A stretch of DNA of 39,129 bases from NCBI GenBank assembly GCA_947627515.1, contig CANQWI010000004.1, positions 1 through 39,129 on the forward strand, written 5' to 3'. Of the stretch, positions 1 through 7,870 are shown piece after piece; the stretch's first letter is position 1, and every line of letters begins with the position of its first letter. This DNA comes from an uncultured Clostridia bacterium (GTDB taxonomy: Bacteria > Bacillota > Clostridia > Christensenellales > Borkfalkiaceae). The notes beneath the pieces are model-generated. The model was not told the origin of the DNA and ran no database searches. It worked only from the letters and a program-made list of their open reading frames with translations. The position numbers and the translations under genes are program-made.

Positions 1-1116
1 GATATTGGCCTTCACCCACTTCAGACTGTCCAGCAGGTCCTGAGCGTCATGAGCAAGATCGGCGTCGTGCTCATCATGTTCTCCGCAGGCCTCGGTACAG
101 ACCTCAAAAAACTCAGGCAGACAGGCGTTGCGGCCATCGTGATCACCACCCTCGGCGTCGTTGTTCCCATGGGTCTCGGCACCCTTGTCGCATACCTCTT
201 TGCCCGCTTCGGCCTCATCCCCGATCAGGGCATCCTCTCCCAGCTTTTCTACGGAGCCATCCTCACCGCGACCTCCGTCTCCGTGACTGTGGCAGTTTTA
301 AAGGAGCTCGGCAAGCTCGATTCTGCCGTCGGGACCTCCATCGTAGCAGCAGCCGTGATCGACGACGTGATCGGGATCGTCATTCTGTCTGTTCTGACGG
401 GATTTTCGGGGGGAAGCCAAGGGGGCGGCTGGAATTGGTTTGACCCCGGTGCAGGGCTGGTCGTCCTCAAGATCCTTCTCTTCTTTGTGGCAGCAATCAC
501 GGTCGGTGTGGCACTCCGCAAGCTGTTCAACGTCATGGAGCGCAGGGCACCCCACAACCGTCGGGTGCCGATCATCTCGCTGGCGGCATGCTTTGTCTAT
601 GCCTATGTCGCGGAAAAGATCTTCGGCGTTGCGGATATCACGGGCGCTTATATTGCGGGCATCCTTCTCGGTGGCACGCTCTCCGAGACGCCCTATGTGG
701 AGAGCAAGGTCGACGAGATGGGCTATCTCATCTTTTCCCCCATCTTCTTTGCCTGTATCGGCATGAACAACATCGAATACTTTGCGGGGATCGATCTCAA
801 ATTCCTCGGCTTCGGTGCCGCCTTTGTCGCAGCAGGGCTCCTTGGAAAGCTCCTCGGCTGCGGTCTCGGCGCAAGGCTGTGTAAATTCTCATGGAGGGAC
901 AGCTTCCGCGTCGGGATCGGCATGATGGTGCGTGCCGAGGTCGTGCTCATCTGCACGGAAAAGGGCGTTGCGGCAGGGCTCGTCGACGCCAAAATTTACC
1001 CCTTTGTCATCGTGATCATCCTGCTCTCCTCCATCCTCACCCCCATTCTCATGAAGAGCTCCTATCGCAGAGAGGAGAGGAAGCAGTCAAATACACCGCA
1101 GCAGGAGTTATTATGA
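1..1116 (+). CDS. CPA2-type cation/proton antiporter, 3' part of gene
   Basis: The reading frame is open from the first base of the window to a TGA at 1114-1116, so the true start lies outside; 371 residues are visible. The protein is a run of hydrophobic segments typical of monovalent cation/proton antiporters of the CPA2 (KefB/NhaS3-like) family, which exchange Na+ or K+ for protons at the cytoplasmic membrane. The paired aspartates in the segment AAVIDDVIGIVILS match the conserved ion-binding Asp-Asp of the family. No TrkA-N or other nucleotide-binding domain follows the membrane part: the chain ends with a short charged tail (SSYRREERKQ), which favours a simple antiporter over a Kef channel. 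The stop overlaps the start of the next gene by 4 bp (ATGA), so the two are probably co-translated. The transported ion cannot be decided from sequence. Confidence 0.85.
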   Translation, partial: DIGLHPLQTVQQVLSVMSKIGVVLIMFSAGLGTDLKKLRQTGVAAIVITTLGVVVPMGLGTLVAYLFARFGLIPDQGILSQLFYGAILTATSVSVTVAVLKELGKLDSAVGTSIVAAAVIDDVIGIVILSVLTGFSGGSQGGGWNWFDPGAGLVVLKILLFFVAAITVGVALRKLFNVMERRAPHNRRVPIISLAACFVYAYVAEKIFGVADITGAYIAGILLGGTLSETPYVESKVDEMGYLIFSPIFFACIGMNNIEYFAGIDLKFLGFGAAFVAAGLLGKLLGCGLGARLCKFSWRDSFRVGIGMMVRAEVVLICTEKGVAAGLVDAKIYPFVIVIILLSSILTPILMKSSYRREERKQSNTPQQELL

Positions 1117-2087
1117 ACTATCGCAGCATGGGAAAAACAGGGCTCAAGCTCTCTGAGGTCGCCCTCGGGAGCTGGGTCACCGACCTTTCGGACGCCTCAG
1201 CCGTCGAAAATGCCAAGGAAATCGTCGACAAGGCCTTTGCCCTCGGCGTGAACTTCTTCGACTGCGCGGATGCCTATTCGGGCGGGGAAGCGGAGCGGTT
1301 TTTGGGAAAAGCTCTCAAGGATCACCGCCGCGGCGAGTATGTCGTTTCATCAAAGGTCTTTTTCCCGATGGGACGGGGAGCCAATGAATGGGGACTTAGC
1401 CGCAAGCATATCAGGGAGCAGCTCGAAAGGACGCTTCAAAATATGCGGCTCGACTATCTTGACCTCTATTTCTGCCATCGATTCGATCCCACCACCCCCA
1501 TCGCGGAGACCGTCGAGATCCTCTCCGACCTCGTCAAGGAAGGCAAACTTCTATATTACGGCGTGTCCGAGTGGACGCCCGCGCAGATCGTTGAGGCGAT
1601 TTTGACGGCACAGCGGGACGGCAATCGGCCGCTCTCCGTCATTCAGCCGCAGTACAACATGGTGGACCGCTATATCGAGGATGAGATCGTCGGCATCTGT
1701 GAGCGGTTCGGCGTCGGCATTACCCCCTTCTCCCCCCTCTCGCAGGGTCTTTTGACGGGAAAATATCGCAAAAATGCCCCTCTGCCACAGGGCTCCCGCG
1801 CCACATGGCAGGCAGATAAGCAGATCAACAAGCTCCTCACCGAACAAAACCTCGACAAGGTCGAGCGGCTTTTAAAGGTCGCAGAGGAACTCAATGTCCC
1901 CCTCTCCGTGCTCGCCCTTACGTGGATCCTTCGGTTGAAGCAGGTGACGTCCGTCATTACGGGCGCAAGCAGAATGAGCCAGCTCGAGAGCAATGTCTCG
2001 GCAAGCGGGTTTGAGATCCCCGCCGACGCTCTCGGGGAGATCGATAAGATCCTCGATTATCATCCGTTTGTCAGAAGGATCGGATAA
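1113..2087 (+). CDS. Aldo/keto reductase, Kv-beta-like group
   Basis: A 324-residue NAD(P)H-dependent oxidoreductase of the aldo/keto reductase superfamily. The start is the ATG at 1113, which overlaps the antiporter stop and has AGGAG five bases upstream; an in-frame extension further upstream exists but lies wholly inside the antiporter gene. The catalytic tetrad is visible: Asp50 and Tyr55 (FFDCADAYSGG), Lys81 (VVSSKVFF) and His122 (LYFCHRFD). The strand order and the GSWVTD, QPQYNMVDR and PLSQGLLTGKYR segments resemble the AKR6 group (voltage-gated potassium channel beta subunits and YghZ/YajO-like bacterial enzymes). Its coupling to an ion antiporter is notable because AKR6 relatives in animals bind K+ channels, but no functional link can be shown here. 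The likely substrates are small aldehydes; this is inferred from the family. Confidence 0.9.
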   Translation: MNYRSMGKTGLKLSEVALGSWVTDLSDASAVENAKEIVDKAFALGVNFFDCADAYSGGEAERFLGKALKDHRRGEYVVSSKVFFPMGRGANEWGLSRKHIREQLERTLQNMRLDYLDLYFCHRFDPTTPIAETVEILSDLVKEGKLLYYGVSEWTPAQIVEAILTAQRDGNRPLSVIQPQYNMVDRYIEDEIVGICERFGVGITPFSPLSQGLLTGKYRKNAPLPQGSRATWQADKQINKLLTEQNLDKVERLLKVAEELNVPLSVLALTWILRLKQVTSVITGASRMSQLESNVSASGFEIPADALGEIDKILDYHPFVRRIG

Positions 2088-2101
2088 ATACCTCCACAAG
2101 C

Positions 2102-2128
2102 AACGCCCCCTTTACGGGGGCGTTTTTT
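2102..2128 (+). terminator. Rho-independent terminator after the aldo/keto reductase
   Basis: The stem AACGCCCCC/GGGGGCGTT with loop TTTAC is followed by six T residues at 2123-2128. It lies 15 bases after the reductase stop and touches the stop codon of convergent glmS. On the other strand the trailing T run is poor, so it mainly serves the plus strand. Confidence 0.9.
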
Positions 2129-3896
2129 ACTCGACTGTGACGCTCTTGGCGAGATTGCGGGGCTTGTCGGGGTCATTCCCGCGAGCGATCGAGACATAAT
2201 AGGCCAAAAGCTGCAGCGGTATGACCGAGAGGATGGGTGAAAAATCGGACGGACATTTCGGGATGAGAACGGAGGATGCGATCTCTTTTTCCGTGCAAAA
2301 TTCCTCAAAGCAGGTGACAAGAAAGATGCTTGCGCCCCTTGCATAGGCCTCATGGACGGCATTCATCGTCTTTTCGGCAATGTCCCGCCGCGTCAAAATG
2401 GCAACAACGGGGGTAAACGGCTCGATCAGGGCAAGCGTCCCGTGCTTGAGCTCCCCCGCCGCATATCCTTCACTCGGAAGGTAGGAGATCTCCTTCAGCT
2501 TCAGGCTCCCCTCAAGGGCAGTGCACATATCGACGCCGCGGCCGATAAAGTAGACGCTTTTCGCTCCGACAAAATAGGGCACCCAGCCTCGCACCCCCTC
2601 GGCTGCCGCGATCGTCCTTGCCGCTCGCCGCTCGATGTGAGAAAGGGTCGGGACCCTCCTCCCCTTTACGGCCGCAAAGGCCTCCACGATGGAATACAGT
2701 GCCATAAGCTGGGCGTTGAAGCTCTTTGTCGCAGCAACGGCGACCTCCCGTCCCGCCCGCGTGTACAGAACGGCGTCGGCAAGTCGGGCAAGCGAGGAAT
2801 ATTTCACATTGACGACCGCAATGACAAAGGCACCTCTTCGCTTTGCGAGACGGACTGCGGCAAGGGTGTCTGCCGTTTCGCCGCTCTGACTGACCGCGAT
2901 CAAAAGAGTGCCCCTGCGCACGATCGGATCCATGTAGCGGTACTCGCTTGCAATGTCGACCTCGACGGGGATACGGCAGACCCTTTCCAGCGCAGCCTGA
3001 AAGCACAGTCCGCTGTGATACGCCGTCCCGCAGGCCACGACCTGGATATACTCTGTCTGACATAGTACTCTGTATAAGTCCAAATTGCAGAAGCTGCGGT
3101 CGATTTCCTCCTTGGAGGCTCTCAAAACCTCGGGGATATCGTCGATCTCCTTGCGCATGAAGTGACGATAGCCCCTGCGGTCCGCGGCCCCATCCTCGAG
3201 GTCAAACTCCATCCTCTCCCGCAAAGTTTTCTCCCCTGCAGCGTTAAAAATCTCGATTTCATCCCCCTTTAGCCTTGCAAAATCCCCGTCCTCGAGGGAG
3301 TAAAGACTCGCGTCCTTCTCCGCAACGGCGGGAATATCGCTCGCGACGACAAGGCCGTCCTTTGCTTTCCCGACGATCAGCGGGCTTCTCATGCGGGCGC
3401 AGACGACGGTGTCGGGCTCGCCCTCACAGAGCACCGCAAGCGCGTACGAGCCGACAAGCCTCGCGCAGCCCCTTCTTACGGCGTCAAGCAGATCCCCGCG
3501 GTATTCTGCGGCAATAAGATGGGCAATGACCTCGCTGTCGGTCTCCGATGCAAATGTTTCACCCTCCTCTATGCACTGCTTCTTTAATTTTTCGGCATTT
3601 TCGATGATACCGTTATGTACGAGCGTAATGCCACGAAAGGTGTGCGGATGAGCGTTTTCTGCTGTCACATCACCGTGCGTTGCCCAGCGGGTGTGACCGA
3701 TGCCGACCATGCCCCTCTCCGCTCTCGCGCTCTCGATCTCCTTAACGCGGCCGATTTTTTTGATGATCTTCAAAGTGCTTCCGTCCGAAAGGGCGATCCC
3801 AACCGAGTCATAGCCCCGATATTCGAGCGCGTAAAGGCCGTCGATGAGGACGGGGGCCGCTTGCCTTTTTCCGAGATATCCGACGATCCCGCACAT
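2127..3896 (-). CDS. glmS: Glutamine--fructose-6-phosphate aminotransferase (isomerizing)
   Basis: A 589-residue GlmS that makes glucosamine-6-phosphate from fructose-6-phosphate and glutamine, the first step of UDP-GlcNAc synthesis. It starts MCGIVGYLGK, giving the N-terminal nucleophile Cys2 of the class II glutamine amidotransferase domain (about residues 2-215, with GIGHTRWATHG and THNG-type motifs). Two SIS sugar-isomerase domains follow (VACGTAYHSG and SQSGETADTL in the first, YFIGRG in the second), and the chain ends with the typical KSVTVE tail. The length is normal for the family. The ATG overlaps the glmM stop by one base (TGATG), so there is no room for a glmS ribozyme in front of it. 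Inside the gene, at 3054-3069, lies a near copy of the palindrome from the glmM leader. Confidence 0.97.
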   Translation of the reverse strand: MCGIVGYLGKRQAAPVLIDGLYALEYRGYDSVGIALSDGSTLKIIKKIGRVKEIESARAERGMVGIGHTRWATHGDVTAENAHPHTFRGITLVHNGIIENAEKLKKQCIEEGETFASETDSEVIAHLIAAEYRGDLLDAVRRGCARLVGSYALAVLCEGEPDTVVCARMRSPLIVGKAKDGLVVASDIPAVAEKDASLYSLEDGDFARLKGDEIEIFNAAGEKTLRERMEFDLEDGAADRRGYRHFMRKEIDDIPEVLRASKEEIDRSFCNLDLYRVLCQTEYIQVVACGTAYHSGLCFQAALERVCRIPVEVDIASEYRYMDPIVRRGTLLIAVSQSGETADTLAAVRLAKRRGAFVIAVVNVKYSSLARLADAVLYTRAGREVAVAATKSFNAQLMALYSIVEAFAAVKGRRVPTLSHIERRAARTIAAAEGVRGWVPYFVGAKSVYFIGRGVDMCTALEGSLKLKEISYLPSEGYAAGELKHGTLALIEPFTPVVAILTRRDIAEKTMNAVHEAYARGASIFLVTCFEEFCTEKEIASSVLIPKCPSDFSPILSVIPLQLLAYYVSIARGNDPDKPRNLAKSVTVE

Positions 3897-5230
3897 CAGA
3901 GCACCTCCCCCGCGTGAAGGATAGCATGCTCGAGGTCAGAGATTGCCGCATTACACCCCTCCTCGTCGTATCCTTCTGCGAGAATGCGGAGCACCGGCTC
4001 TGTTCCCGATGCCCGAAGCAGGAGCCTTCCATCCGAGAGGTGACCGCGGGCCGCGTCAAGTGCCTCGGCAACGCTTTCACTGTTCAAAATCTCCTCCTTA
4101 CGGTCGACTCTGACATTTTTTACATGCTGAGGGACGCGTTGGAACCCCTCCACAAGGCAGGAAAGCGGGCATTTTCCTTGGATCATGGTTTCCATGACCT
4201 TGAGCGCGGTCAGAATGCCGTCCCCCGTCGCGGAGACCTTTCGGAAAATAATGTGCCCCGACTGCTCTCCCCCGAGCATATAGCCGCCGCTGACAAGCGC
4301 GTCATGCACCCACTTATCGCCTACCTCACAGCGGACAACCTCGATCCCCTCGCGTCCCAAGGAGTTCTCTAGGCCCGAATTGCTCATCACGGTCGCAACG
4401 ATCCCGTTGTTTTCAAGCTCCCCGCAGTTTTTCATGGCGCGGGCACTCAGATATAAAATTCCGTCCCCGTCGACGACATCCCCGCGTTCATCCACGCAGA
4501 TACAGCGATCCGCATCCCCGTCAAAGGCGAAGCCCACGTCGAGATCTCTCTCCGTGACAAGGGCACGAAGCGCGGAAATGTGCGTGGAGCCGCAATTTTC
4601 GTTAATATTTGTCCCATCGGGCTCCGCGCCGATCGCATACACCCTTGCCCCAAGCGCGTCAAAGACCGCCTTGGAGATCTGCCAAGCACTTCCGTTTGCG
4701 CAGTCGAGTCCCACCCGCATCCCCCGAAAGGAGGCGCGGGAAAGCGTCAGTAGGTATGCAAGATAGCGGTTTCTCCCCGCAACAAAGTCGACGGTCCTGC
4801 CGATCTCGTTCCCCGTCGCGAGCGGGATGCTTCCCCCGTCGATGTACTCCTCGACACGGCGCAGAATATGCTCCTCCAGCTTCTCTCCGTTGCCGTTAAA
4901 GAGCTTGATGCCGTTGTCCGTATAGCGGTTATGGCTCGCGGAGATCATGACGCCGCAGTCAAACCCCTCCGTGCGTGTGAGATAGGAGACGGATGGCGTA
5001 GTCGTGACATGAAGAAGATAGACGTCCGCACCCGACGCTGTCGCTCCCGCAGTCAGAGCATATTCAAACATATAGGAGGAAAGGCGGGTGTCCTTTCCGA
5101 CAAGCAGCCGTGCCCTTCTCCCATGTGAAAAAAATTTGCCGAGAAAGCGGCCGACACGAAATGCATGGATCGCGGTGAGCGTCTCATTTGCCCTTCCGCG
5201 AAAGCCGTCCGTACCGAAATATTTCCCCAA
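3896..5230 (-). CDS. glmM: Phosphoglucosamine mutase, TTG start
   Basis: A 444-residue alpha-D-phosphohexomutase that converts glucosamine-6-phosphate to glucosamine-1-phosphate, the step after GlmS. The phosphoserine loop is seen as ISASHNRY with Ser99, the magnesium loop as FDGDADRC and the C-terminal phosphate-binding site as RASGTEP. I place the start at the TTG at 5230-5228: it gives the family-typical beginning (M)GKYFGTDGFRG, has GGGAGG six bases upstream and gives the usual length. An in-frame ATG at 5269 would add 13 non-conserved residues and has no ribosome site. The gene is one base overlapped with glmS, so the two products should be made in step. The glmM-glmS order places both enzymes of the pathway in one transcript, apparently controlled by the leader structures at 5296-5364. 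Confidence 0.95.
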   Translation of the reverse strand: MGKYFGTDGFRGRANETLTAIHAFRVGRFLGKFFSHGRRARLLVGKDTRLSSYMFEYALTAGATASGADVYLLHVTTTPSVSYLTRTEGFDCGVMISASHNRYTDNGIKLFNGNGEKLEEHILRRVEEYIDGGSIPLATGNEIGRTVDFVAGRNRYLAYLLTLSRASFRGMRVGLDCANGSAWQISKAVFDALGARVYAIGAEPDGTNINENCGSTHISALRALVTERDLDVGFAFDGDADRCICVDERGDVVDGDGILYLSARAMKNCGELENNGIVATVMSNSGLENSLGREGIEVVRCEVGDKWVHDALVSGGYMLGGEQSGHIIFRKVSATGDGILTALKVMETMIQGKCPLSCLVEGFQRVPQHVKNVRVDRKEEILNSESVAEALDAARGHLSDGRLLLRASGTEPVLRILAEGYDEEGCNAAISDLEHAILHAGEVL

Positions 5231-5294
5231 TTCATACCTCCCGCTCCCGCTGAGACGGGTGCAAGCCATCGTATGACGGAGAAATACTTTGTGT

Positions 5295-5328
5295 GAAAAA
5301 AGCCGATCCTGACCCTCAAGATCGACTT
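5295..5328 (-). terminator. Terminator-like hairpin in the glmM leader
   Basis: Read on the minus strand, AGTCGATCTT pairs with AGGATCGGCT (two G-U pairs) around a short loop and is followed by six T residues. It lies about 65 bases downstream of the glpK stop and about 65 bases upstream of the glmM start. It can be the glpK terminator or, because operator-like palindromes and a possible promoter lie just upstream of it, an attenuator of glmM-glmS. Confidence 0.75.
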
Positions 5329-5330
5329 AT

Positions 5331-5364
5331 TATGTCTGACATACTATATATTATGTCTGGCATA
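5331..5364 (-). promoter_or_regulatory. Two palindromic operator-like sites, 21 bp apart, upstream of glmM-glmS
   Basis: TATGTCTGACATA at 5331-5343 is a perfect 13-bp palindrome. TATGTCTGGCATA at 5352-5364 is a copy with one mismatch. Their centres are 21 bp apart, two helical turns, so two dimers could sit on the same face. On the minus strand a plausible promoter is TTGCGA, 16 bp, TAATAT; the second palindrome would then lie between -35 and -10 and the first just after the -10, as expected for repression. The promoter assignment is weaker than the palindromes. The cognate regulator is unknown. Confidence 0.6.
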
Positions 5365-5391
5365 GTACTTCGCAAAACAGTCAAAATGCCA

Positions 5392-6855
5392 TTAAAAATG
5401 CATCAATGCCCTCTTTTCCGCAATCAGATATGCGCGGTAGATGCGTTCTGCCTCCTCTCTTCTTTCGGGCACGAATACCCTCTCGCACTCCCTTCGACGC
5501 ACGATTTCGGAAAATTCCATCTCCCCCTTTGCATATGCGCACAGGTACGCCGCGCCGAGGGCGGTGCTCTCCCGCTCTTTAGGACGGTTGACGTTCGCGT
5601 CGAGAATGTCCGACTGAAGCTGCATCAGGAAGTTGTTTTCGGATGCACCTCCGTCGCACTTTATCTCCTTAAGAAGGAGCCCGCTGTCCTGCGTCATGCA
5701 GTCTAAAAGCTCCCTCGCGCCGCAAGCGATGCTCTCGAGAACAGCACGAACGATGTGCGCCCTTGTCGTACCCCGTGTAATGCCGCACAGCATCCCGCGC
5801 GCCTCGCTGTCCCAATAGGGTGCGCCCAGCCCCGTAAAGGCGGGGACAAAGGAGACGCCGCCCGAATCCCTGACGGAGAGTGCAAGTCGCTCGCTCTCTG
5901 AGGAGGTCGATATCAGCTCCAGCCCGTCGCGCAGCCATTGCACGGAGGAGCCAGCATGAAAGACGCTCCCCTCGAGTGCGTAGCAGGTTTTCCCGCCGAC
6001 CTGATAGGCGATCGTCGAGAGAAGCCCCTTCTTCGACGAAATACACCTTTCTCCCGTATGAAAGAGCAAGAAGAGCCCTGTCCCGTAAGTAATTTTCCCC
6101 TCTCCTGCGGAGATGGCAGCCTGTCCGATGAGCGCGGATTGCTGATCGCCCGCCACGCCTGCGATCGAAACTCTGCTCCCGCCGATATTGGCGACCCCGA
6201 ATTCGGCATCCGAAGCGCGGACCTCGGGCAGGATCTCGCGGGGGATCCCGAAAAAGTTTAAAAGCTCCTCGTCGTAATCAAGCTTATGGATGTCATAGAG
6301 CATTGTGCGCGAGGCATTCGTCACATCCGTCGCAAATGTCCCGCCCTCTGTCAGCTTAAAGATGAGATAGCTGTCAATGGTTCCCGCGCAGAGATTACCC
6401 TCCTCAAGAAGCTCCCTTGCGGCGGGGATGTGATCGATCGCCCATTTGATCTTGCTCGCAGAAAAATAGGCGTCATTCGTAAGCCCCGTGCGCTCATGCA
6501 CGATTTTTACAATTTCCTCAGGCATGCTCCTGCAAAACTCGCTCGTGCGCCTGCACTGCCAGACGATTGCAGGGCAAATAGGCTCTCCCGTCTCCCTGTT
6601 CCAGAGGACGACCGTCTCCCGCTGGTTCGTGATCCCGATGCCCACTGCCCTTCCCTTGGCAAGGGCAAGGCAGTCGTTGAGCACATAGGCCGCCTTGAAA
6701 TAGATCTCATTGGCGTCCTGCTCGACCCAGCCCGGGAAGGGATATTTACTCTCGACCTCCTGCTGAGCCCTATGGACGAACACGCCCCGCTCGATGTCAT
6801 AGAGAAAGGCGCGGATGCTTGTCGTGCCCGCATCCAAGGCGATCACATACTTCAC
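5392..6855 (-). CDS. glpK: Glycerol kinase, GTG start
   Basis: A 487-residue FGGY-family sugar kinase that matches glycerol kinase, which phosphorylates glycerol to sn-glycerol-3-phosphate with ATP. Family landmarks are ALDAGTTSIRAFLYD at the N-terminal phosphate loop, GWVEQDANEIY, the ITNQRET motif, YGTGLFLLFHTG in the second ATPase core and DGGASENNFLMQ near the C-terminus. The start is GTG at 6855-6853 with AGGAGGG five bases upstream. It lies 25 bp behind the macrodomain gene on the same strand and is probably co-transcribed with it; no glpF, glpD or antiterminator gene is near. A different polyol substrate of the FGGY family is possible but the NQRET motif argues for glycerol. Confidence 0.92.
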   Translation of the reverse strand: MKYVIALDAGTTSIRAFLYDIERGVFVHRAQQEVESKYPFPGWVEQDANEIYFKAAYVLNDCLALAKGRAVGIGITNQRETVVLWNRETGEPICPAIVWQCRRTSEFCRSMPEEIVKIVHERTGLTNDAYFSASKIKWAIDHIPAARELLEEGNLCAGTIDSYLIFKLTEGGTFATDVTNASRTMLYDIHKLDYDEELLNFFGIPREILPEVRASDAEFGVANIGGSRVSIAGVAGDQQSALIGQAAISAGEGKITYGTGLFLLFHTGERCISSKKGLLSTIAYQVGGKTCYALEGSVFHAGSSVQWLRDGLELISTSSESERLALSVRDSGGVSFVPAFTGLGAPYWDSEARGMLCGITRGTTRAHIVRAVLESIACGARELLDCMTQDSGLLLKEIKCDGGASENNFLMQLQSDILDANVNRPKERESTALGAAYLCAYAKGEMEFSEIVRRRECERVFVPERREEAERIYRAYLIAEKRALMHF

Positions 6856-6880
6856 GGAATCCCTCCTGCTTTGCAGCTTT

Positions 6881-7732
6881 CTAACGAATTTGTGCGAATT
6901 TTAAAATATTTTTGTAAATTTCTGTATCCGACGGCAGGAATGTATTGAACAGGATCTTCATTTTACTACGCGTCTTCATTTTCCAGTTAAGTACGGTCCC
7001 CGTCGCGATCTCTGCCGCGGCCTCCCGAGGGAAATTAAAGACGCCCGTCGAGACACAGCAGAAGGCAATGCTCCCCATCCCCGCCTCCTCAGCGAGATTC
7101 AGACAGGAAATATAGCAGGAACGGAGCGCACCGCGATCCTCACGCGAGGGCTCCCCCGCGATCATCGGGCCGACGGTGTGAAGCACATATTTGCTCGGAA
7201 GATTGTACGCCCGTGTGAGCTTTGCCCCGCCGCATTCCTCCTCCTGCGTCTGCGTTGCCATAAGCTTGGCACAATCGTCGCGTAGCTGCATTCCCGCAAA
7301 GGAGTGGATCACGTTGTCGATGCAATTATGACCCGCAAGAAAGCACCCGAGCAGCGACGAATTTGCGGCGTTGACAATGCCATCCGTCGCAAGACGCGTG
7401 ATATCGCCCTCCCAAAGTCCGATCCCGTATTCTCCGAAAGGGATCTCGTTCTCCGTGAGGATCCCTCTTTCGACGGTCTCCGTCCAGAAGAGCTCGTCCT
7501 GTATCCTGAGGATGTGCTCGGGGATCGGATGCGGCATCCGTCTGTTCATGAGGCGTCGGATCATGTCTCTCCGTCTCGCATAGGGGGCGTTGAACGCTGC
7601 GATCATGCCCTGCTCCCTGAGCAAAAACTTGAGGAGCTCATTGCAATGCGCATTTTTCTCCTCCTCGCTAAGCAGCGCAGGGCGGGGACGGGGCGACAGG
7701 TCGATGATCTTCTCCGTTTCCTTGAACGTCAT
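6881..7732 (-). CDS. Zinc-type macrodomain protein, ADP-ribosyl hydrolase
   Basis: A 283-residue protein with a helical N-terminal part (about residues 1-100) and a macrodomain (about 100-283). The macrodomain contains the ADP-ribose loop VNAANSSLLG and the motif GCFLAGHNCIDNVIH, whose Cys130, His135 and Cys137 match the Cys-x4-His-x-Cys zinc ligands of the Firmicute zinc-dependent macrodomains (SauMacro/SpyMacro type) that remove ADP-ribose from proteins. A second substrate loop is CVSTGVFNFP. I chose the ATG at 7732, with GGGAGG a few bases upstream; an in-frame upstream ATG would add 30 non-conserved residues that overlap the promoter at 7787-7815. Characterised relatives often sit with a sirtuin and a lipoylated GcvH-like carrier; neither is present, so the target here is unknown. 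Confidence 0.88.
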   Translation of the reverse strand: MTFKETEKIIDLSPRPRPALLSEEEKNAHCNELLKFLLREQGMIAAFNAPYARRRDMIRRLMNRRMPHPIPEHILRIQDELFWTETVERGILTENEIPFGEYGIGLWEGDITRLATDGIVNAANSSLLGCFLAGHNCIDNVIHSFAGMQLRDDCAKLMATQTQEEECGGAKLTRAYNLPSKYVLHTVGPMIAGEPSREDRGALRSCYISCLNLAEEAGMGSIAFCCVSTGVFNFPREAAAEIATGTVLNWKMKTRSKMKILFNTFLPSDTEIYKNILKFAQIR

Positions 7733-7786
7733 GGAGCCTCCCTTCCTTGAAGGATCAGTTTGCGTGAAATCATTCACTCTGACAAT

Positions 7787-7815
7787 ATTATACGATATCC
7801 GTGCAACTTTTTCAA
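7787..7815 (-). promoter_or_regulatory. Promoter of the macrodomain-glpK unit
   Basis: On the minus strand TTGAAA (7815-7810), a 17-bp spacer and TATAAT (7792-7787), close to the sigma-70 consensus. It leaves a leader of about 45 bases before the ATG at 7732. Confidence 0.8.
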
Positions 7816-7834
7816 TACCCATTCTTTAAAATCG

Positions 7835-7863
7835 TTGATTTTTCGGGAAATTTGCTTTATACT
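7835..7863 (+). promoter_or_regulatory. Promoter of the PH-domain gene
   Basis: TTGATT at 7835-7840, a 17-bp spacer and TATACT at 7858-7863. Only seven bases separate the -10 from the ATG at 7871, so transcription is predicted to begin at or next to the start codon (leaderless mRNA). Confidence 0.65.
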
Positions 7864-7870
7864 TTAAGAT

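Noticed and set aside
49-1116. Complete antiporter gene starting at ATG 49
   Set aside because: The frame is open to base 1 with family-like residues before ATG 49, and the missing N-terminal helices show the gene is cut by the window edge.
3890-3960. glmS ribozyme
   Set aside because: The glmS start overlaps the glmM stop by one base, leaving no leader for a ribozyme.
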